Assembly: GCA_027485675.1 (NCBI GenBank)
Contig: JAIXQP010000006.1
Span: 62,001 to 126,000 of the forward strand
Direction: 5' to 3'
DNA from: Terriglobales bacterium
Lineage (GTDB): Bacteria; Acidobacteriota; Terriglobia; Bryobacterales; Bryobacteraceae
Length of the DNA: 64,000 nucleotides
Of the stretch, positions 1-8,359 are shown piece by piece. A program made the position numbers and the translations under genes. The notes below the pieces were generated by a model that was not told the origin of the DNA, did not search any database, and was given only the letters and a program-made list of their open reading frames with translations. Within the stretch, counting starts at the first letter, position 1. Every line of letters starts with the position of its first letter.

Positions 1-1
1 G

Positions 2-1048
2 CCGACGCCAGTATCGCTGCCTACCCTCCCCCCAGCCCCTCCGCCCCCTATCCCGAACCAGAACCCGCCCCATCAGACTTCCGCACCAACCTCGCCGGAA
101 GCATTGCCAACGCAACTGCCGCAGAGCCCTCCTCCCGCTGGCCCGCGTGAAGAACCGGTGACCGTCGAAGCGGTTTTCCGGCTATCCACCGAATCCCCCG
201 AGACGCCCCGTCTCGACGCCCCAAGCGGCCAACCGGCCGAGGATTCACCGCGATCGATAGAGACGGAAACGAAGAGCCCGCAGGGACGGATGCCAGAGCC
301 GCACCAAGGTGACGACACTCGGCCTGGGAGCCCGAGTGAAAACCATAGTGGTCATGCTCGCTCGGACGCAGACGACCGCAAACAGCATAGCGAGTCAGAT
401 GCGAAACGAGAGTTCCCCAAGGTAACCAAACAGGAACCCCCCTTGCCGAACGAGCCGGCAGTTCTGACCGAAAAAACCCCATTTTCCCTGCCGACTCCCC
501 CGCACACAAGATCCGAATGGCCCCAGCCGATCACAAGCCATTCGTCATCCAGTACAGTCCCCGCATTGAAGGAGGTTACCGACCAAGCCCTAAGCTTAGA
601 GCGACGACCGTCCCCACTGCAGTTCCAACTCCGGCTTACACCGGACGACTTTGGCGCACCGAGTGCTAACAGCAATACCGAAGTGCGGCTTAACTTGCTG
701 CAGCGGGGCGAAGAAGTCCTGATGAAGATTCAAGGTGGGAGCGAAACGGTTGCTCGGAATGCTGAGGCGCAATGGGAAAGCCTGGTGGATCGACTCAAGC
801 CACATGGTCTTGAGGCCACTTCGCGCCTATTCGCTCCTGAATTGGCGAAACGCGACGGCGATCCGAGGGCCCCACAGATCGTCGAGCATGCGATGCCCGA
901 CTCCGGATCAAATCCAGGCGACGAACAACGGAGATTCAACCAGGAGCAGCAGCACCAGCAACAACGGCAGAATCGCCAACGCTACCCAACAAAAACCGCG
1001 GCAGGAAAATCGCCATTTTCACTCGAACACGGCGTACCAGGAACCTAA
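2..1048 (+). CDS. fliK: Flagellar hook-length control protein FliK, C-terminal part (cut by window start)
   Basis: The frame is open from the first bases of the window, so the N-terminus lies outside; about 348 residues are visible. FliK is the exported ruler that measures the hook and switches FlhB specificity. The visible part begins with a long Pro/Glu/Ser-rich, low-complexity stretch, typical of the FliK ruler, followed at about residues 205-275 by a compact region (LQFQLRLTPDDFG, then EVRLNLLQRGEEVLMKI) that resembles the FliK C-terminal domain, and ends in a Gln/Arg-rich tail. Position directly before flgD and flgE supports the call. A TTG at 104 could be read as a start, but nothing favours it over a longer gene. 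The family assignment rests on pattern and context. Confidence 0.75.
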   Translation, partial: PTPVSLPTLPPAPPPPIPNQNPPHQTSAPTSPEALPTQLPQSPPPAGPREEPVTVEAVFRLSTESPETPRLDAPSGQPAEDSPRSIETETKSPQGRMPEPHQGDDTRPGSPSENHSGHARSDADDRKQHSESDAKREFPKVTKQEPPLPNEPAVLTEKTPFSLPTPPHTRSEWPQPITSHSSSSTVPALKEVTDQALSLERRPSPLQFQLRLTPDDFGAPSANSNTEVRLNLLQRGEEVLMKIQGGSETVARNAEAQWESLVDRLKPHGLEATSRLFAPELAKRDGDPRAPQIVEHAMPDSGSNPGDEQRRFNQEQQHQQQRQNRQRYPTKTAAGKSPFSLEHGVPGT

Positions 1049-1059
1049 GGAGCTATGAA

Positions 1060-1344
1060 ATGACATCCGCAATCAGCAAAACAACCAGTCCGTTCGACGT
1101 CAACCCCTCCGGCGTAAAGCCGCAGACAGAAAAAGTGGATCCGCTCGCCAACAAGGAGACTTTCTTACAACTTCTTGTTGCCCAGATCAAGAACCAAAAC
1201 CCCTTAAGCCCACAAGATGGCGTTCAGTTTCTGAGCCAGCTGGCCCAGTTTACCGACCTCGAGCAAAGCCTGGGAATGCGTCAGGACATCGCCGCCATCA
1301 AGGACCTTCTGAAAGGCGCTACCCCGACCGAACCGACCGTTTGA
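1060..1344 (+). CDS. flgD: FlgD-type hook-capping/scaffold protein, short form
   Basis: FlgD caps the growing hook and is needed for FlgE polymerisation outside the cell. The 94-residue product carries the conserved N-terminal region (KETFLQLLVAQIKNQNPLSP, then FLSQLAQFTDLEQS) that defines the family. It stops there: the C-terminal tudor/Ig-like domains usual in FlgD of about 220 residues are absent, with a clean stop and no sign of a frameshift before flgE. An AAGGAG at 1047-1052 sits 7 bases before this ATG; an ATG at 1054 would give only a two-codon frame. It lies 11 bases after fliK and 31 before flgE in the flagellar operon. Confidence 0.85.
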   Translation: MTSAISKTTSPFDVNPSGVKPQTEKVDPLANKETFLQLLVAQIKNQNPLSPQDGVQFLSQLAQFTDLEQSLGMRQDIAAIKDLLKGATPTEPTV

Positions 1345-1375
1345 TCCGTTCCTCAATCCTCTACTTGGAGTCCCA

Positions 1376-2620
1376 ATGTTTACCTCATTTTCAACCGCAC
1401 TCTCCGCCCTTGGCGCCCATTCGACGGCAGTTGATGTCGTCGGCAACAATCTTGCCAACTTGAATACTCCGGGATTCAAAGCCAGCGTCGTATCCTTCTA
1501 TGACTTGGTAACGCAGTCACTCGGCGCTGGCCTTGGGGAGACCCAAGTCGGCTTCGGCGTGGCACGGCCGATTACCCTACGGCAATTCTCCCAGGGCGCA
1601 ATTCAGACAAGCGCCGGACCTCTGGACGCGGCAATCCAAGGAGACGGATTCCTCGTACTCCGATCCAAGGCCAACGCTACGATCTACGGCCGGGGAGGAA
1701 ATCTGCAAGTGGACCGCAACGGCGTGCTTCTAACGGCCACCGGAGAGCGGGTCCAAGGCTGGGTCTCCCAGAATGGCGCCCTGAATACGAACCTGCCCAT
1801 CTCCGATGTCGCTGTGCCGGTCGGATCCCTGCGTCCCGCGACTCCCACGAGCGAGATTTCGTTTGACCTAAACCTCAATGCCAGAGCCACAGCGGGTCCG
1901 CCAGCCGATACCTTTTCGACTTCCATGGAGGTCTACGACTCACTTGGGGTTTCTCATATCGTCTCCATTGGCTTCACCAAGACTGCGAACCCAGGAGAAT
2001 GGAGCTACTCCTTCTCTGTCCCAGATTCGGATGTGGCTACGCCAGTAGCTCCGGTCACAGGAGTCGTAAACTTCGACACATCTGGCGCATTGACCAACCC
2101 ACCCGCTGCCGGACCCTTTCCTACCCTGACCATCTCGGGGCTGAACAGCGGTGCTGCTCCGATGGACATTACCTGGAACATGTACAACGGCACCACCCCG
2201 AGGCTGACACAATTTGCCCAACCCTCGGCGATCTCAGCGCTGGGTCAAAACGGAGCAGCGGCGGCTCAACTTGTACGGGTCGGCCTCGGCGACGGTGGTG
2301 TGATCCTGGCACAATACTCAAGCGGTGAACAAGTTGTCGTCGGCCAGTTGGCGATGGCGTCGATTCGGAATCCGGAGTCTCTGATCTCGGTCGGGAACAA
2401 CTCTTATCAGTTGAGTGCTCGTAGTGCCGTTCCGGCCGTTGGAACGCCTGGGACCGGCGGACGCGGCTCCATCATCGGCGGGGCCGTCGAAAATTCAACG
2501 GTAGATATCGCCAAAGAGTTCACCAACCTGATCGTTCTGCAACGGGGCTATCAGGCAAACACCCGGGTAGTCACCACAGTTGACGAGATCAGTCAGGAAA
2601 CGATCAATCTGAAACGCTAG
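1376..2620 (+). CDS. flgE: Flagellar hook protein FlgE
   Basis: Major subunit of the extracellular hook that joins the basal-body rod to the filament. The 414-residue protein begins with the rod-type signature (STALSALGAHSTAVDVVGNN followed by LANLNTPGFKAS) and ends with the matching C-terminal helix (EFTNLIVLQRGYQANTRVV, then ISQETINLKR); the two pair as a coiled coil in axial proteins. The middle contains the FlgE/F/G beta domain and a hook D2-like segment, and the length fits FlgE rather than FlgF/FlgG (about 260). GGAG at 1364-1367 precedes the ATG. It follows flgD, its scaffold. Confidence 0.93.
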   Translation: MFTSFSTALSALGAHSTAVDVVGNNLANLNTPGFKASVVSFYDLVTQSLGAGLGETQVGFGVARPITLRQFSQGAIQTSAGPLDAAIQGDGFLVLRSKANATIYGRGGNLQVDRNGVLLTATGERVQGWVSQNGALNTNLPISDVAVPVGSLRPATPTSEISFDLNLNARATAGPPADTFSTSMEVYDSLGVSHIVSIGFTKTANPGEWSYSFSVPDSDVATPVAPVTGVVNFDTSGALTNPPAAGPFPTLTISGLNSGAAPMDITWNMYNGTTPRLTQFAQPSAISALGQNGAAAAQLVRVGLGDGGVILAQYSSGEQVVVGQLAMASIRNPESLISVGNNSYQLSARSAVPAVGTPGTGGRGSIIGGAVENSTVDIAKEFTNLIVLQRGYQANTRVVTTVDEISQETINLKR

Positions 2621-2640
2621 TTCCATCTTGAAACAAAACC

Positions 2641-2889
2641 ATGAACGTCGCTGAAGAACTCGGACATTGCGCAGACATCCCGATCGAAATCGTCGTTGAA
2701 CTCGACCGAAAGATCATGACTGTTCGAGAAATCTTGAACTTAGGGCCAGGCAGCGTGGTCAAGATGCGCCGGTCTGCCGGGGAGAATATCGATTTGCTCG
2801 CCGGCGACGCGCTCGTCGCGTTCGGGGAAATCGTGATTATTGAGTCTTCGATGGGAGTGCGGATTACGGACTTTAACTTGCAAGAGTGA
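2641..2889 (+). CDS. fliN: Flagellar motor switch protein FliN (short SpoA-domain form)
   Basis: An 82-residue protein that is almost entirely a SpoA (FliN/FliM C-terminal) domain: IPIEIVVELDRKIMTVREIL, a glycine turn (NLGPGSVVKM), and GEIVIIESSMGVRITDF. FliN forms part of the cytoplasmic C-ring that sets rotation direction and docks the export ATPase. It is shorter than usual FliN and lacks any N-terminal extension. A second, longer SpoA protein is encoded at 10406-11251, so the operon carries two FliN-type subunits; no fliM is present in the window. Its stop codon abuts fliO. Confidence 0.9.
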   Translation: MNVAEELGHCADIPIEIVVELDRKIMTVREILNLGPGSVVKMRRSAGENIDLLAGDALVAFGEIVIIESSMGVRITDFNLQE

Positions 2890-2894
2890 TCAGC

Positions 2895-3197
2895 ATGGAA
2901 CCTCTACCAACCATTGCCGCTCTGGCTATCACTTTTGGTCTCCTCGGCGGACTTCTCTGGCTGCTCCGCATTCCCACCTTGACCAAGTTCGGCCGGTCAA
3001 CCCCGTGGATCCGAGAGACGAAGGGAAAGCAATTGTACGCGCTCGAGAAAGTCGTCCTCGGACCGGACTGCACCCTTCACGTCGTGGCATTCAAAGGGGA
3101 GACCATGCTTTTGGCCGTTTCTGGCAAAACGGTTGTGCCAATCCCGTCAACCGCCCCGCGGTCAGAAAGCTTCCGAACTGCGGGAGGATCTCTATGA
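2895..3197 (+). CDS. fliO: Flagellar biosynthesis protein FliO
   Basis: Small bitopic membrane protein that helps assemble the FliP/FliQ/FliR export gate. About 100 residues: a single N-terminal membrane segment (AALAITFGLLGGLLWLL) and a cytoplasmic part with the FliO-like beta pattern (KQLYALEKVVLGPDCTLHVV, then KGETMLLAVSGKTVVPIP). I chose ATG 2895, with AAGAG at 2882-2886, over GTG 2886, which would overlap the fliN stop. The 3' end overlaps fliP by four bases (ATGA at 3194-3197), indicating translational coupling. FliO is poorly conserved, so the call leans on position between fliN and fliP. Confidence 0.8.
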   Translation: MEPLPTIAALAITFGLLGGLLWLLRIPTLTKFGRSTPWIRETKGKQLYALEKVVLGPDCTLHVVAFKGETMLLAVSGKTVVPIPSTAPRSESFRTAGGSL

Positions 3198-3976
3198 GAT
3201 TCGTGACACGCAATGTCCTTTTCGCGTTTTGCGCGCTGGTTTGTTTGCTTTGGAGCGATCAGTTGCAAGCAGCTCCAGCTCCGCGGCCGAGCCCCGAGAT
3301 TCGATTCGAAAGCCCGAACACCGGCCAAGGAACGAACGGAAGTAATACATCGGTAAGTCTACCGATGCAGATCGTCCTGATGTTTACAGGCTTGACGGTC
3401 CTCCCGGCCATCATCATGTCTCTTACTCCCTTCTTGCGGATTACGTTGGTGCTCCACTTTTTGAGGCAGGCGATCGGCACCCAAACCGCCCCTTCGAATC
3501 CGGTACTGCTGGGTCTTGGCCTCTTTCTAACGATGGTGATCATGAACCCTGTACTCACGGAGGTTCACGAAAAGGCTTGGAAGCCTTATGAAGAAGGCAG
3601 GATCGGACTCTCCGAAGCCGCAGCGGCCGGGCAAGTTCCCTTAAAAAACTTTCTGATCCGATACATTCGGGAGAAGGATGTTCAGATGTTGCTTGAGGTC
3701 TCTCATACCCCTCCTCCGAAGTCGGCTGAGGCACTTGACCTCAAAATTCTGTGTGCCGCCTACGTTCTCAGCGAACTAAAGACAGGGTTCCAAATCGGCG
3801 CCATGCTTTTTCTTCCCTTCCTCGTAATCGACATCCTGGTCGCCTCCGTAACACTATCCGTTGGCATCGTCCAACTTCCACCCGTGATGGTATCGGCACC
3901 CTTCAAACTTCTGCTGTTCGTACTCATCGACGGCTGGAACTTGGTCGTTGGATCGCTGGTGAAGTCCTTCCATTAG
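3194..3976 (+). CDS. fliP: Flagellar export gate protein FliP
   Basis: Core subunit of the FliP5-FliQ4-FliR1 export gate in the inner membrane. The 260-residue protein has a cleavable signal peptide (ending near LQAAPAP), a membrane segment with the family signature (LTGLTVLPAIIMSLTPFLRI), the conserved HFLRQAIGTQ and FLTMVIMNPVL segments, a soluble domain, and two C-terminal membrane helices (LFLPFLVIDILVASVTLSVG and KLLLFVLIDGWNLVVGSLVK). The ATG at 3194 is preceded by GGGAGGA at 3182-3188 and overlaps the fliO stop; the frame stays open further upstream, but without a better start. Confidence 0.96.
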   Translation: MRFVTRNVLFAFCALVCLLWSDQLQAAPAPRPSPEIRFESPNTGQGTNGSNTSVSLPMQIVLMFTGLTVLPAIIMSLTPFLRITLVLHFLRQAIGTQTAPSNPVLLGLGLFLTMVIMNPVLTEVHEKAWKPYEEGRIGLSEAAAAGQVPLKNFLIRYIREKDVQMLLEVSHTPPPKSAEALDLKILCAAYVLSELKTGFQIGAMLFLPFLVIDILVASVTLSVGIVQLPPVMVSAPFKLLLFVLIDGWNLVVGSLVKSFH

Positions 3977-3992
3977 CAACGAAGAGAGCCCA

Positions 3993-4262
3993 ATGACAAG
4001 CCCCATGGTAGTTGAAATCGTCCGCCAGGCCTTCACCCAGTGCTTTTGGCTCTGCCTCCCATTGCTAGGTGTTGGCTTCATCGCTGGCGTCCTGATCAGC
4101 CTATTGCAGATCGTCACCTCCATCCAAGACTCGGCGTTCGGAACCGTGCCGCGGCTTGCCGCGTTCCTTCTCGCGCTCTTCGTATTCCTGCCTTGGATGC
4201 TATACCGGCTTACCGAGTACGCGATCTCGATTCTAGGCCATCTCGACAAGTATGCCCGGTAA
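3993..4262 (+). CDS. fliQ: Flagellar export gate protein FliQ
   Basis: An 89-residue protein with two membrane helices (FWLCLPLLGVGFIAGVLISL and FLLALFVFLPWMLYRLTEY) around the short conserved loop QIVTSIQDSAFGTVPR, the normal architecture and length for FliQ. FliQ subunits pack around FliP and FliR in the type III export gate. It begins 16 bases after fliP, and its last 11 bases overlap the fliR start, as is common in fliPQR operons. Confidence 0.96.
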   Translation: MTSPMVVEIVRQAFTQCFWLCLPLLGVGFIAGVLISLLQIVTSIQDSAFGTVPRLAAFLLALFVFLPWMLYRLTEYAISILGHLDKYAR

Positions 4263-5070
4263 CGACTTGAGTTGGGGGATCCACTTGGGCGCAAAGAGCC
4301 TGATCGTCTCGCAGACACTTGTCCTGCACTTCCTGCTGGTGCTCTTCCGGGTTGGAGGGATCTTCGCGTTCATCCCGATTCCGGGGATCAAATCGGCCCT
4401 AGCCCCAACGCGGATCGCCTTGGTCATTCTCACGAGTTGGATCGTCTTCCCATTGACGCCGCCCCTAAGTGGAATCGGCATGACACTTTCGAGCGCCTTC
4501 AGTGTGATGATCGCCGAGGTAAGTCTCGGCCTTCTCATCGGACTTGCCATTCAGTTCCTACATGAAGGCATCGTGCTTGGAGCGAATGCACTGAGCATCC
4601 AGGCAGGATATTCGTACGCTTCGACCGTAGATCCGAACTCCGAAGCCGATTCCTCCGTTCTACAGGTCATCTTGGGCCTATGTGGCTCCTGGCTCTTCCT
4701 CACGCTGGGGCTCGATCGGATTCTCCTCAAGGCGATCTTGACTTCCTTTAGCACCTACGGCCCCGGCACATTCATCGCGAGTCAAAACCACGCTCCCGCA
4801 ATAATTGCCCTGAGTGGCGAGATGTTCGGCCAAGGACTCCGGATCGCGGCACCCATTGTTGGAGTTCTGCTGTTGGTTGACCTCGCGATGGCGCTACTCT
4901 CCCGGCTCCAGCCCCAGATGCAGTTGCTCAATTTGTCGTTTCCCCTAAAGATGCTGCTCAGCCTGGCCGGGCTTTCCCTCTCGGTTACGACGATACCCCA
5001 CCGAGTCATGCAGGCCAGCGAAGGAACGATGAGGTTCATCGAGAAGATTCTCAGTGCGAGCGGAGGATAA
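4252..5070 (+). CDS. fliR: Flagellar export gate protein FliR
   Basis: A 272-residue polytopic membrane protein with the FliR pattern: VLHFLLVLFRVGGIFAFIP near the N-terminus, a SIQAGYSYASTVDPNSEADS loop and the conserved PQMQLLNLSFPLKMLLSLAG near the C-terminus. FliR closes the export gate and interacts with FlhB, whose gene follows with no gap (TAA 5068-5070, GTG 5071). The start at 4252 lies inside fliQ; a weak ribosome site suggests coupling to fliQ translation. Confidence 0.95.
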   Translation: MPGNDLSWGIHLGAKSLIVSQTLVLHFLLVLFRVGGIFAFIPIPGIKSALAPTRIALVILTSWIVFPLTPPLSGIGMTLSSAFSVMIAEVSLGLLIGLAIQFLHEGIVLGANALSIQAGYSYASTVDPNSEADSSVLQVILGLCGSWLFLTLGLDRILLKAILTSFSTYGPGTFIASQNHAPAIIALSGEMFGQGLRIAAPIVGVLLLVDLAMALLSRLQPQMQLLNLSFPLKMLLSLAGLSLSVTTIPHRVMQASEGTMRFIEKILSASGG

Positions 5071-6147
5071 GTGGCCGACCCGAACAAGACAGAAAAGCCG
5101 TCGCCACGAAAGCTTAACAAAGCTCGAGAAGACGGCAACTACGTTGTCAGCAAGGAGTTCATCGCCGCCGTCCAGTTCACAACGTTCTTTGTGATGGTTC
5201 TCCAATTCGGAGACCAATTCGGAACCAGCTGTCGAGATCTGATCACGAGCTGGATCGGCATCGCATTCGAAAGTAAGGACTTGCATCGAGAATCGGTTCA
5301 CGACCTATTGGCCAGGTTGCTGTTTCCCTATCTGCTTCCCATCGTGGGAGTCGGCTTCCTCCTGACTGTTGCGGCGATCGCGGCCCAGCTCCTTGTCTCG
5401 CGCCTCGGAATATCCGCACAGAAGTTGGCCCCACAGTTCAATCGGCTGAATCCGCTGTCCCGTTTGAAGGAGATGCCCAAGCAGAATCTAGTGACGGCCG
5501 GGCAAGCAGCACTTCTTCTGCCCGTCTTTCTAGGGGCCATCTACATCCTGGTTTCGGCGAATGCCGCCAAATTACTATCGCTGCCGAGCAGATCAACAGC
5601 CTCCGGCGCCAGCATCGTGTTCGAAATGATCACCGATCTGTTGTATAAGGCTACTTTCGTATTCCTCATCGTCGGATCTATTGATTGGTACCGGCAACAG
5701 AGCCGTTACACGAAACAACTGAAGATGACGAAACAGGAGGTCAAAGACGAGCACAAAGAGTCGGAAGGGAATCCGCAGCTGAAGGCGAAACTGCGGAAAA
5801 TGCAGCGCGACAATTCCCGGCGCCAGATGATCACCAATGTCCCGAAGGCGTCGGCGATCATTGTCAATCCCACCCACTATTCCGTAGCGATTCGGTACGA
5901 GTTGGGCGGTTCTGGTGCGCCGAAAGTAGTCGCCAAGGGAAAGAACTATCTCGCCCGGCGGATTCGCGAAATCGCGACCGCGAATGAGATTCCGATCGTC
6001 GAGAACCCGCCCCTGGCTCGCGCTCTCTACGCGGCAGTGGATGTCGGCCAGGAGATTCCGCCCCACCTATACCGCGCGGTGGCAGAGATTCTGGCCTATC
6101 TGTTCCGGGTTATGGGCGGACGCCTTCCTGGCAGCATAAATGCATAG
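5071..6147 (+). CDS. flhB: Flagellar export switch protein FlhB
   Basis: FlhB sets export specificity: its cytoplasmic domain cleaves itself at NPTH and then, signalled by FliK, allows filament export. The 358-residue protein opens with the usual KTEKPSPRKLNKAREDGN segment, has four membrane helices between about residues 30 and 215, the charged linker KMTKQEVKDEHKESEGNP, and the intact autocleavage site NPTHYSVAIRYE near residue 270. Start is GTG at 5071, with GGAGG at 5062-5066. It is contiguous with fliR and 15 bases before flhA. Confidence 0.97.
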   Translation: MADPNKTEKPSPRKLNKAREDGNYVVSKEFIAAVQFTTFFVMVLQFGDQFGTSCRDLITSWIGIAFESKDLHRESVHDLLARLLFPYLLPIVGVGFLLTVAAIAAQLLVSRLGISAQKLAPQFNRLNPLSRLKEMPKQNLVTAGQAALLLPVFLGAIYILVSANAAKLLSLPSRSTASGASIVFEMITDLLYKATFVFLIVGSIDWYRQQSRYTKQLKMTKQEVKDEHKESEGNPQLKAKLRKMQRDNSRRQMITNVPKASAIIVNPTHYSVAIRYELGGSGAPKVVAKGKNYLARRIREIATANEIPIVENPPLARALYAAVDVGQEIPPHLYRAVAEILAYLFRVMGGRLPGSINA

Positions 6148-6162
6148 AGATCCTCGAATACC

Positions 6163-8346
6163 ATGGCAACCTCCACAACTCCGGTAGGACCAATCGCCGC
6201 TCGCGGCAATGAACCAGCCTCCGCCTCACCCGCGAAATCAGCGCGGCCGCGCGGTCCCGAGCCCGGTTCCGCGCCGGGGGGAGGAACAAGTTTCAAGGAA
6301 CTGATTTCGTCATTTTCCTGGCGTGACGCCGCCGTCCCCCTGACCGTTCTGGCGATCGTTCTGGCGATGATCACACCGGTCCCGGCGTTGGTGCTCGACC
6401 TTCTTATCACCGCCAACATCACTCTCTCGGTTGTCCTCCTTCTGGTCTCGATCTATATCAACAAGCCCTCCGAGTTTAACGTCTTCCCGACGGCGCTCTT
6501 GCTGATGACCTTGTTCCGGCTCGCCTTAAACATCTCCTCTTCTCGACTCATTCTCCTCAATGGAAACTCAGGCACAGCCGCAGCGGGCGATGTCATTGAG
6601 GCCTTCGGCAATTTCGTCGTTGGCGGCAATTACGTTATCGGACTGGTGATCTTCCTGGTTCTGATCGCCATTCAATATGTAGTGATCAACCACGGCGCCG
6701 TGCGCATTTCAGAGGTAACGGCCCGGTTTACGCTGGACGCCCTGCCTGGGAAACAGATGTCCATCGACTCGGACTTGAACGCGGGGCTTATTGATGAATC
6801 CGAGGCGCGGCGAAGAAGAAAGGAGTTGTCCGCCGAAGCCGAATTCTACGGCGCCATGGACGGCGCCTCTCGCTTCACGCAGCGGGACGCTGTCGCCAGT
6901 ATTCTGATCACCGTAATCAACATTCTGGCGGGATTTCTGATCGGGGTGCTTCAGCACGGAATGGACCTCAAAAAGGCCCTGCAGACCTACACGATCCTCA
7001 CGATCGGCGATGGACTGGTGACCGTGATTCCAGCCTTAATGATCTCGGTCTGCGGAGCGCTGATCATCACCCGCACCGGCTCAGATAATAAGCTTGGACA
7101 GGACATTCAGAAGCAGGTCTTTAGCAACCCCGAGCCACTCCTGCTCTCGGCCGGAGTACTCATGGCGATGTCCATGTTTCCGGGTATGCCGACCATACCG
7201 TTCCTGGCTCTGGGCGGAGCCGCGGGATTCGTTGGGTGGCGCCTGAAGCAAAGCGCCCAATCGGTCGACACGACGGACAAGCCCAACGCCGAGGCGAATA
7301 ATGCCCCAGTGAGGGAAAACCTCGAATCCCTGTTGAAGGTCGAAACGCTTGCGGTCGAGATGGGATTGGGGCTGGTTCGCTTGGTAGAGGGCGGCGCTCA
7401 GTCACCGCTCCTCAGAAGGATCGCTGGAATTCGCCGGCAGCTGGCCACCGACTTGGGCTATTTGCTGCCCGCCGTCCGCGTAACCGACAACTTGCAGTTG
7501 AAGGCCAGAGAATACACGATCTCACTAAAGGGAGCTGAGATTGGGCGGTGTGAGTTGCCAGCCGGGATGGACATGGCCATCCCGACCTCGAAGGACTGTC
7601 CCAAATTGGATGGAATTCCCACAAAGGAACCCGCTTTCGGGATTGCGGCCATTTGGATCCCCACGGAGAAGGCGGAGGAAGCTCGCGCGGCGGGATATAC
7701 GGTTGTTGATGCCGTGAGCGTAATGGCAACTCATCTCGCTGAGACGATTCGGCGATTCGCTCACGAGATCTTCTCAAGGCAGGATGCCAAAAAGCTGCTG
7801 GACCGGATTGCCGAGGACAACCCCAAGTTGATTGAAGATTTGGTTCCCAAATTGCTCCCACTAGCGAGTGTGCAGCGAGTGCTCCAGAACCTGCTTCGTG
7901 AACGAGTTTCGATTCGGGACGGAGCCTCAATCCTCGAAGCCTTGGGAGAAGCAGCGGCGATGACCAAGAATGCCGTTTTATTAACCGAGTACGTCCGTCA
8001 GGCAACTCGGCGGATGGTGATCAAGCCTTATCTGACATCGAATTCCGAGCTCCATGCCTATCTCGTCGATCCTTCGGTCGAGGCCATTCTTGACGCAGGC
8101 ATTGAACACGGTGAAGCGAATTCCATTTTGAACCTCCCTCCCCGAAGAATCCAAGAGATTCTTGACCGGTTTCGGGCGATTCTCGGTGCTCACGATGGAC
8201 CCATCGTCGCCCTCACGGGAAGCAGCAATCGCTACTTTCTGCGCCAGATCACCGAGGGCGCTATCTCCAATCTGACGGTGCTTTCGCACAGCGAGATTCC
8301 CCCAGGCGTAAAGGTACTGGCCCAAGGCGTAATCCGAACGAACTAG
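6163..8346 (+). CDS. flhA: Flagellar export protein FlhA
   Basis: FlhA forms the nonameric export ring that uses proton motive force and docks chaperone-substrate complexes. The 727-residue protein has an unusual Pro/Ala/Gly-rich N-terminal extension of about 45 residues before the first membrane helix. The FHIPEP signature region is clear (KPSEFNVFPTALLLMTLFRL, then ALNISSSRLIL), as is the loop GKQMSIDSDLNAGLIDESEA that binds FlhB and FliH. Eight membrane segments end near residue 360, and the C-terminal cytoplasmic domain is full length. Confidence 0.97.
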   Translation: MATSTTPVGPIAARGNEPASASPAKSARPRGPEPGSAPGGGTSFKELISSFSWRDAAVPLTVLAIVLAMITPVPALVLDLLITANITLSVVLLLVSIYINKPSEFNVFPTALLLMTLFRLALNISSSRLILLNGNSGTAAAGDVIEAFGNFVVGGNYVIGLVIFLVLIAIQYVVINHGAVRISEVTARFTLDALPGKQMSIDSDLNAGLIDESEARRRRKELSAEAEFYGAMDGASRFTQRDAVASILITVINILAGFLIGVLQHGMDLKKALQTYTILTIGDGLVTVIPALMISVCGALIITRTGSDNKLGQDIQKQVFSNPEPLLLSAGVLMAMSMFPGMPTIPFLALGGAAGFVGWRLKQSAQSVDTTDKPNAEANNAPVRENLESLLKVETLAVEMGLGLVRLVEGGAQSPLLRRIAGIRRQLATDLGYLLPAVRVTDNLQLKAREYTISLKGAEIGRCELPAGMDMAIPTSKDCPKLDGIPTKEPAFGIAAIWIPTEKAEEARAAGYTVVDAVSVMATHLAETIRRFAHEIFSRQDAKKLLDRIAEDNPKLIEDLVPKLLPLASVQRVLQNLLRERVSIRDGASILEALGEAAAMTKNAVLLTEYVRQATRRMVIKPYLTSNSELHAYLVDPSVEAILDAGIEHGEANSILNLPPRRIQEILDRFRAILGAHDGPIVALTGSSNRYFLRQITEGAISNLTVLSHSEIPPGVKVLAQGVIRTN

Positions 8347-8359
8347 TAGAGAAGAAACC

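Noticed and set aside
1054-1062. ATG AAA TGA mini-frame just before flgD
   Set aside because: Two codons only; the ribosome site is better spaced for ATG 1060, and a leader role cannot be shown.
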